Below are positions 57,042-61,318 of a stretch of DNA of 61,318 nt, piece after piece. Made by a program: the position numbers and the translations under genes. Below the pieces are notes generated by a model. That model was not told the DNA's origin and made no database searches. It saw nothing but the letters and a program-made list of their open reading frames with translations. The stretch comes from an uncultured Clostridia bacterium (lineage in GTDB: Bacteria > Bacillota > Clostridia > TANB77 > CAG-508), in NCBI GenBank assembly GCA_944386645.1, contig CALXBW010000008.1, forward strand, positions 1 to 61,318, given 5' to 3'. Within the stretch, counting starts at the first letter, position 1. Every line of letters begins with the position of its first letter.

Positions 57042-57350
57042 TTATAATAAATTTATCCAATTTCTTCTTCCATACATAACTCTAACAATTTGAATATCAT
57101 TATCTTTTATTCTATAAAATATAATATAGTTATCTACTATTAATTTTCTTATTTCTAGTTTTCTTATTATGTCGTCATCTATAATTGTATATATTTCTGG
57201 GTTGTCTTTCAAATCATTTATTTCTTTTCTTATCTTAGAAATCAATTTTTCGGCTATTTCTGATTCCTGTAAATTATATTTAATATATTGCTTTATTCCT
57301 ATTAAATCTTGTTTAGATTCCTTCGAATATTCTATATTATACTTTTTCAC
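57042..57350 (-). CDS. RelE/ParE family toxin
   Basis: A 102-residue protein with the ParE layout: MKKYNIEYSKESKQDLIGIK, then NDLKDNPEIYTI and IIFYRIKDNDIQIVRVMYGR. ParE toxins block gyrase, RelE toxins cut mRNA, and sequence alone does not decide. The start is GTG 57350. It follows its antitoxin by 15 bases. Confidence 0.85.
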   Translation of the reverse strand: MKKYNIEYSKESKQDLIGIKQYIKYNLQESEIAEKLISKIRKEINDLKDNPEIYTIIDDDIIRKLEIRKLIVDNYIIFYRIKDNDIQIVRVMYGRRNWINLL

Positions 57351-57365
57351 AAATAAACCTTCTTT

Positions 57366-57620
57366 CTATATTTTATCTAGTTCTTCATAAAGTTCTTCTT
57401 CAGAAATTTTTTCTCCTTTATCTAAAGAGCTTATCCCTTTTTCTAATTCTTTGTATAGTATATGTTTATCTGTTAAAAGTTCATATAATTCAATACTCAT
57501 CACTGCTAAATCTCCTGCACCATTTTTTGTAATATATACTGGTCTATTAGTTTGATGACAAATCGTAGAAATTTCGTTATAATTGTTTCTTAAATCAGAG
57601 CTTGGTCTAATAATTGGCAT
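57366..57620 (-). CDS. Phd/YefM family antitoxin
   Basis: 84 residues: MPIIRPSSDLRNNYNEISTI, TNRPVYITKNGAGDLAVMSI, then a C-terminal acidic part that binds the toxin. GGAGG precedes the ATG 57620; the frame to 57650 is not used. It probably represses its own operon. Confidence 0.88.
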   Translation of the reverse strand: MPIIRPSSDLRNNYNEISTICHQTNRPVYITKNGAGDLAVMSIELYELLTDKHILYKELEKGISSLDKGEKISEEELYEELDKI

Positions 57621-57658
57621 AATAAACACCTCCATTAATATTATATACATATTTTATC

Positions 57659-57685
57659 AAAATATTGATATGTAATCAATATTTT
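57659..57685. promoter_or_regulatory. Inverted repeat, likely antitoxin operator
   Basis: Perfect 11-base arms AAAATATTGAT and ATCAATATTTT with a five-base centre, 39 bases upstream of the antitoxin ATG. Suits autorepression. Confidence 0.5.
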
Positions 57686-57977
57686 TTATAAATTATTTGA
57701 ATAAAAAATTACTATTTACTATTAGTAATATAATAGCATAAAGAAGATTAAATATTAATATAACTAGTTTTATAAAATTTGTATCATAATTTCTTTTATT
57801 TTCAATACTATTACAAGACTTATTTTTGTACAATAGCAAAAAAACAATAAAAAATGGCAAATAATTTTGAATAATAAAAATAGCTAGAATTAAGCAATAT
57901 CAATACCTTTGAATAATTTTGAATAAAAATATAAAATGGTGAATTAGGCTAAACAAAATATTGAATAAAAAAGCAAT
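57686..57977. other. A/T-rich spacer between toxin-antitoxin and recombinase
   Basis: No gene. TTTGAATAA-type motifs occur several times, with no other structure I can support. One end of the mobile element may lie here. Confidence 0.4.
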
Positions 57978-58010
57978 AAAATAGCCTGTATCTTTAGATA
58001 CAAGCTATTT
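57978..58010 (-). terminator. Terminator of the recombinase
   Basis: TGTATC and GATACA with flanking AAATAGC and GCTATTT around a four-base loop. It includes the stop codon and is followed by a U-rich run. Confidence 0.7.
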
Positions 58011-59526
58011 ACAACCATTTTTGTTATGGTGGGCAGGGATGTCCTTTATACGAACTTCTGCTTCCTCAATAGTCGGTACCTTTGTACTATATTCTTTATC
58101 TTGTGTATTTAAAAATATAGTCACATTATCATCATACAAATATATTTTATTTATTAAAACATTTACAAGCATTTTTCTATATTTAATATTGTTTACATCT
58201 CCGCTTCTTATCTGGTTTAAAAAGAATCTTACTTGTGTTTCATCTAAATCTAACTTTTTAGCTTTTTCTATTTGTATTTGATTTTCAATATCTGTATGTT
58301 CTTGTTCTACTTTTACAATTTCTTTAAATATTGACTTTCTAACACTGTCTATATCGCATACTTTTAAACTATCAAATAAATTAGTTTTCTGCTTTTTATT
58401 TTCTAGTAAAAGTTTATTAAGTTTTTCTAATTTTGTAGTATCTCTTTCCTTGTCTGCAAGTTCTACTACTGTTTTTGCTATTTTTTCTATATTTTCATCT
58501 GTTAATATTTTTCTAGCCTCTTCTACAATTAAATTTTCTATATATTCTTTTTGAACATTTTTCTTATTACACAATTTTTTTCTTGATTTATTACAAGAAT
58601 AATAAGCATACCTTTTTTCTGTTCGAGATGTACCGCATACACCAACCATCATATCTTTGCAATGACCACAAAATAATTTTGTAGTTAATATATAGTCATT
58701 AGTAGTTTTTAATCTTGATGGTGAGTGTTTATTTTTTTCTAGTCTTTCTTGTACTCTATTAAATAAGTCTACATCTACAATTTTAGGTATAACATCTGGA
58801 GTCTCCTCTCCTTTATAAATATAAGTTCCCATACACCTTTTATCTGCTAATAAGTTTCTTATAGAGCCTTTACTATATTGTACTAGCTGACCTTTTTTCT
58901 TGCCGTTTTCGTATCTTCTATCAAGAAGTTTTAATTGATTATTTACATATTCTTGTATTTCCATTATTGTATGGTCATTATCATACATTTTATATGCATT
59001 TAATGTTATAGGAGCAGTTTCGTCATCTATTGTATATTTTTTATCTACAATTTTAAATCCCAATGTAATACAACCACCTATATACAAAAACTTACTTGCA
59101 TTTATCTTCATACCTCTTTCAACCTTTTGCCCTAATTCTCTTGAATAATATTCTGCCATACCTTCAAGTACACTCTCCATTAAAATACCAGAAGCATCAT
59201 CTGCTATATTTTCTCTAGCTGAAAATACTCTCACATTATTTTGCTTCAATTTATGTTTATATCTAGCACTTACATATCTATCACGAGCGAAGCGGTCGAG
59301 TTGATAAACAATAACAGCATTAAAATTCTTCTTATTGCTATCTTCTATCATTTTAAGAAAAGAAGGTCTATTGTCAGACATTCCTGTAACCGCTTCATCA
59401 ATATATTCATTTATAACAGTATAGCCATTTTTCTCTGCATATTCGCGACAAACTTTTAACTGTCCGCACAATAGATTGTTCTGTTTGTTTATGCGAACTG
59501 TATCTTGCATATATAACTACATTCAT
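58005..59526 (-). CDS. Large serine recombinase, requires a +1 shift at CGGA
   Basis: The ATG at 59526 starts MNVVIYARYSSHKQTEQSIV, the catalytic N-terminus of large serine recombinases (nucleophile in YARYSS). Codon 21 is CGG (59466-59464). Reading CGGA as Gly continues with QLKVCREYAEKNGYTVINEY, giving the canonical EQSIxGQLKVCREYA, and the frame runs to 58005, about 506 residues. Other features are YQLDRFARDRY, a recombinase domain and a zinc ribbon (CGHC, later CN). In the plain second frame the catalytic Ser is lost. The gene is below the XRE regulator (15 bases) and is probably the integrase of the element. Confidence 0.85.
59463..59466 (-). other. CGGA recoding site in the recombinase
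   Basis: Context on the minus strand is GTG CGGA CAG. CGG is codon 21 after ATG 59526. A Gly at this point is the usual residue of the EQSIEGQ segment. Confidence 0.7.
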
Positions 59527-59540
59527 TCTTTTTTACGCTC

Positions 59541-60239
59541 CTATTCTTTTAATAATTTATTTGCAATATAATCTAAACTATCATATAAATACTCTTGTAT
59601 TTCTGCTTTTATATGAATTATATCCTTCGTTAAACTCTCAACACGATTTTTTTCCAAAATATCTGTTATATCCATTGTTTTTTTCAATATTTTCAACTCA
59701 TTCTTTTTGTCAATATATCTTTCTATAGAATTTAAAATATATATTAAATTTTTTTTATCCCCTATTAGTAAACTTAATGTTTCTAATTGATTTTTAAAAA
59801 CGTCAGAAACAGGTTCTTCTGCATCTAAATATTTGACTTCTGGGATATTGTGTCTTAATGAATATAAATGTTCCATTGCAAACTCAGACAAACCTAGCAT
59901 ATTATGAATTTGTTGAGCAGAATACTTTTTACATTCGTCTATACCCAAAAGATAATTAACACTTACCTCTAGCTTTTCTGCCATCAATTTTAAAATATCA
60001 TTATTAGGCATTGTTAGTCCGCTTCTATAATTTGATATTGAAGCGGGAGAAATCTTTGTGTCAATAGCAAATTTTTTATTTGAAATACTCTTTTCTTCTA
60101 ATAATTTATTAAATCTCCTTGCAAACTTTTTTATTTCTTCATTCCTAGCATTCTTTTTAATCTTTTCTTCATAATTCAAGCTAATTTCTTCTATTTTTAC
60201 TTTTTCACTATGCTCTTTTTTCTCTTTTAAGTCATTCAT
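59541..60239 (-). CDS. XRE family transcriptional regulator
   Basis: HTH at about 50-105 (FARRFNKLLEEKSISNKKFA, PASISNYRSGLTMPNNDIL, KLEVSVNYLLGID), then a long helical C-terminal part, 232 residues. The start is ATG 60239 after GGAGG. Likely the repressor that controls the element and the divergent small ORFs. Confidence 0.88.
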   Translation of the reverse strand: MNDLKEKKEHSEKVKIEEISLNYEEKIKKNARNEEIKKFARRFNKLLEEKSISNKKFAIDTKISPASISNYRSGLTMPNNDILKLMAEKLEVSVNYLLGIDECKKYSAQQIHNMLGLSEFAMEHLYSLRHNIPEVKYLDAEEPVSDVFKNQLETLSLLIGDKKNLIYILNSIERYIDKKNELKILKKTMDITDILEKNRVESLTKDIIHIKAEIQEYLYDSLDYIANKLLKE

Positions 60240-60406
60240 ATAATTCCTCCATTTACACTTATAAATCAAAATGCCTTATTTATATAAATTTTTTATTATA
60301 ATAAATAATCTACATCTATAAATAATTTCGTGTTAAATTTATATATGTAAATATATTATAATATATTACTTTTAAAGAATCAAGTACAAGATATAGGAGG
60401 TTGTAA
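60240..60406. promoter_or_regulatory. Divergent promoter region of the element
   Basis: Near-palindromic GTAAATATATTATAATATAT is in the middle of the gap, with TATAAT boxes. It is a probable operator for the XRE regulator. Confidence 0.4.
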
Positions 60407-60556
60407 ATGAAAGATAAAAAATTAGATGAACAAATTAGACAGATAAAAAATAAGTATTTTAGAGAATACTATAAAAATCACAAAGAAGCGGTTTTAAAAA
60501 CTCAAAGAAAATATTGGGAACGTAAATTAAAACAAGAGCAAGAAAGCAACAAATAA
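60407..60556 (+). CDS. Small basic protein, 49 residues
   Basis: MKDKKLDEQIRQIKNKYFRE and onward, strongly charged and helical, with TAGGAGG eight bases before the ATG. Similar small ORFs often precede replication genes in clostridial elements. No family assigned. Confidence 0.6.
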   Translation: MKDKKLDEQIRQIKNKYFREYYKNHKEAVLKTQRKYWERKLKQEQESNK

Positions 60557-60586
60557 CAGTACACTTATATTTTTAAGAAAGGAGCA

Positions 60587-60727
60587 ATGTTTCAATATAT
60601 GAATATAAGCAAAAAACAAATTGAACAACTAAGCAAATATATTTCAGTAATTGATGTTAAGTCATATATTGAAACACATTTGCTTGAATATGAACAATTT
60701 TTGGAAGATGAAAGAAAAAAGAATTAA
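60587..60727 (+). CDS. Small protein, 46 residues
   Basis: MFQYMNISKKQIEQLSKYIS and onward, with AAAGGAGC before the ATG. An internal ATG (MNISKK) is also possible. Acidic and helical. Function unknown. Confidence 0.55.
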   Translation: MFQYMNISKKQIEQLSKYISVIDVKSYIETHLLEYEQFLEDERKKN

Positions 60728-60827
60728 AATTGATACATAGTAAATATCTGCCAATACCAACAGTGGTGGCGACTATGAAAAAATATATCAGCTTTAATAT
60801 ATTATGTAAATTTAAAGGAGCTATACT

Positions 60828-61277
60828 ATGAATTATAAAAAAGTTAATTTACAAATTGATAACACAAGTTATGATAATAAAGAAAATGCCAAAAAAGATT
60901 TTTGCAAAATTAAAATTCGTTTACAGAAAGACTCTCTTCCTACTAAAGTTACAGTAAAAGAAATAGCAGCTGTGCTACAAGAAGGAAGAACAATAAGTCC
61001 AGCAGTTATGTCAGGAACTAAAGCTGAAGATTTTATAGAGCAACAAGTCTTTATGGTTGATATAGATAATAAAAGAGAAGATATACCTTTACTAACAGTA
61101 GAAGAGTCACTTTCTATTTGTGAAAAAAATCATTTACAACCTGTTTTTTATTATTACACTTTTTCACATACAGAGAAAATACCAAAATTTAGACTTGTCT
61201 TTATAATGAATGAAGTTATAAAAGATAATACTTTAAGGCTTATGTTTTTGTCAAGTGAAAATAAATCCAAATTATAA
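60828..61277 (+). pseudogene. Truncated primase/replication-type protein
   Basis: The first 130 residues match the N-terminal part of replication proteins found on clostridial mobile elements: EIAAVLQEGRTISPAVMSGT, FMVDIDNKRED and FYYYTFSHTEKIPKFRLVFI. After DNTLRL the sequence leaves the family and ends at 149 residues, where relatives are several times longer. No CGG is present near the break. AAAGGAGC precedes the ATG. Confidence 0.55.
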
Positions 61278-61318
61278 TTGAAAAGTGATCCACTTTGGAT
61301 AAAAAAATTAACTATTTT

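Noticed and set aside
56866-58037. 11-bp direct repeat TGGTGGGCAGG at 56866-56876 and 58027-58037 as attachment sites
   Set aside because: Both copies lie in the C-terminal coding part of recombinase sequences, so common descent explains them better.
19287-59466. Explaining all CGGN sites as sequencing errors
   Set aside because: Random errors would not insert only a C before GG in each case, nor produce three in a row that sum to a codon, while CGG is missing elsewhere. Reads were not available, so a systematic error is not fully excluded.
19287-59466. Simple reassignment of CGG to another amino acid
   Set aside because: A reassigned triplet would not change frame. The pilin, CpaF and recombinase genes need a +1 shift.
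58005-59510. Recombinase starting at ATG 59510
   Set aside because: That frame lacks the catalytic YARYSS segment, which is present in the frame from ATG 59526 and joined by CGGA.

Overview
The window looks like a chromosomal segment of a low-GC, spore-forming Clostridia-type bacterium (Bacillota). The evidence is strong A/T bias, an alpha/beta small acid-soluble spore protein, the sporulation pair yqfC-yqfD, ctsR-mcsA-mcsB-clpC under a consensus CtsR operator, ireB-ruvX-DUF1292, and rpsB-tsf and pyrH-frr-uppS-cdsA-rseP blocks. TGA is used as a normal stop (yqfD), so this is not a mycoplasma-type code. Genus and species cannot be told from the sequence. Nearly all genes are on the minus strand.

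Layout. 0.2-1.6 kb: an ORF6N/phospholipase-D-like protein, a tiny ORF and tRNA-Gly. 1.6-10.6 kb: rseP, cdsA, uppS, frr, pyrH, then clpC, mcsB, mcsA, ctsR. 10.7-13.5 kb: a membrane-anchored WG-repeat protein and an M23 endopeptidase with an SH3 domain. 13.5-25.9 kb: a Tad-like (type IV-family) pilus or secretion locus with a CpaB-like protein, two ParA-fold proteins with eroded P-loops, a CpaF-like ATPase, a TadB/TadC fusion and eight pilin-like proteins. 26-36.1 kb: housekeeping and sporulation genes (HAD hydrolase, SASP, hpf, recO, yqzL, era, DUF3048, dgkA, ybeY, yqfD, yqfC, DUF1292, ruvX, ireB). 36.2-40 kb: a degenerate GGDEF protein, a CpaE-like protein with AT-hooks and a small two-TM protein. 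40.4-50.2 kb: a transglycosylase, a DUF2207 membrane protein, lipid and glycolipid enzymes, tRNA-Leu and two cell-surface proteins. 50.4-56.6 kb: tsf, rpsB, rqcP, recN, a nucleotidase and a phosphatase. 56.8-61.3 kb: an accessory region with a recombinase relic, a toxin-antitoxin pair, a serine recombinase, an XRE regulator, two small ORFs and a truncated replication protein.

The main observation concerns CGG. Reading by eye, I found no in-frame CGG codon in any intact gene of the window. The in-frame CGGs that exist all sit where skipping one base restores a conserved protein: a Tad pilin (19287-19290), the CpaF ATPase (22045-22048), a serine recombinase (59463-59466), and three closely spaced sites in the Gly-rich tail of the DUF2207 protein (41607-41624). 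In all six cases reading CGGN as one glycine gives the expected sequence: the invariant Gly of the ATPase GEV motif, the Gly of the recombinase GQLKVCREYA segment, and an uninterrupted poly-Gly tail. The tRNA-Gly at 1494-1567 has the loop CTTCCGA, so anticodon UCC is followed by G37, and UCCG is the exact complement of CGGA. My hypothesis is that in this organism CGGN acts as a four-base glycine codon, or as an obligate +1 frameshift signal, read by a tRNA-Gly with a four-base anticodon. A separate frameshift in an acyltransferase (about 44.1 kb) has no CGG and is probably an ordinary lesion or a homopolymer error.
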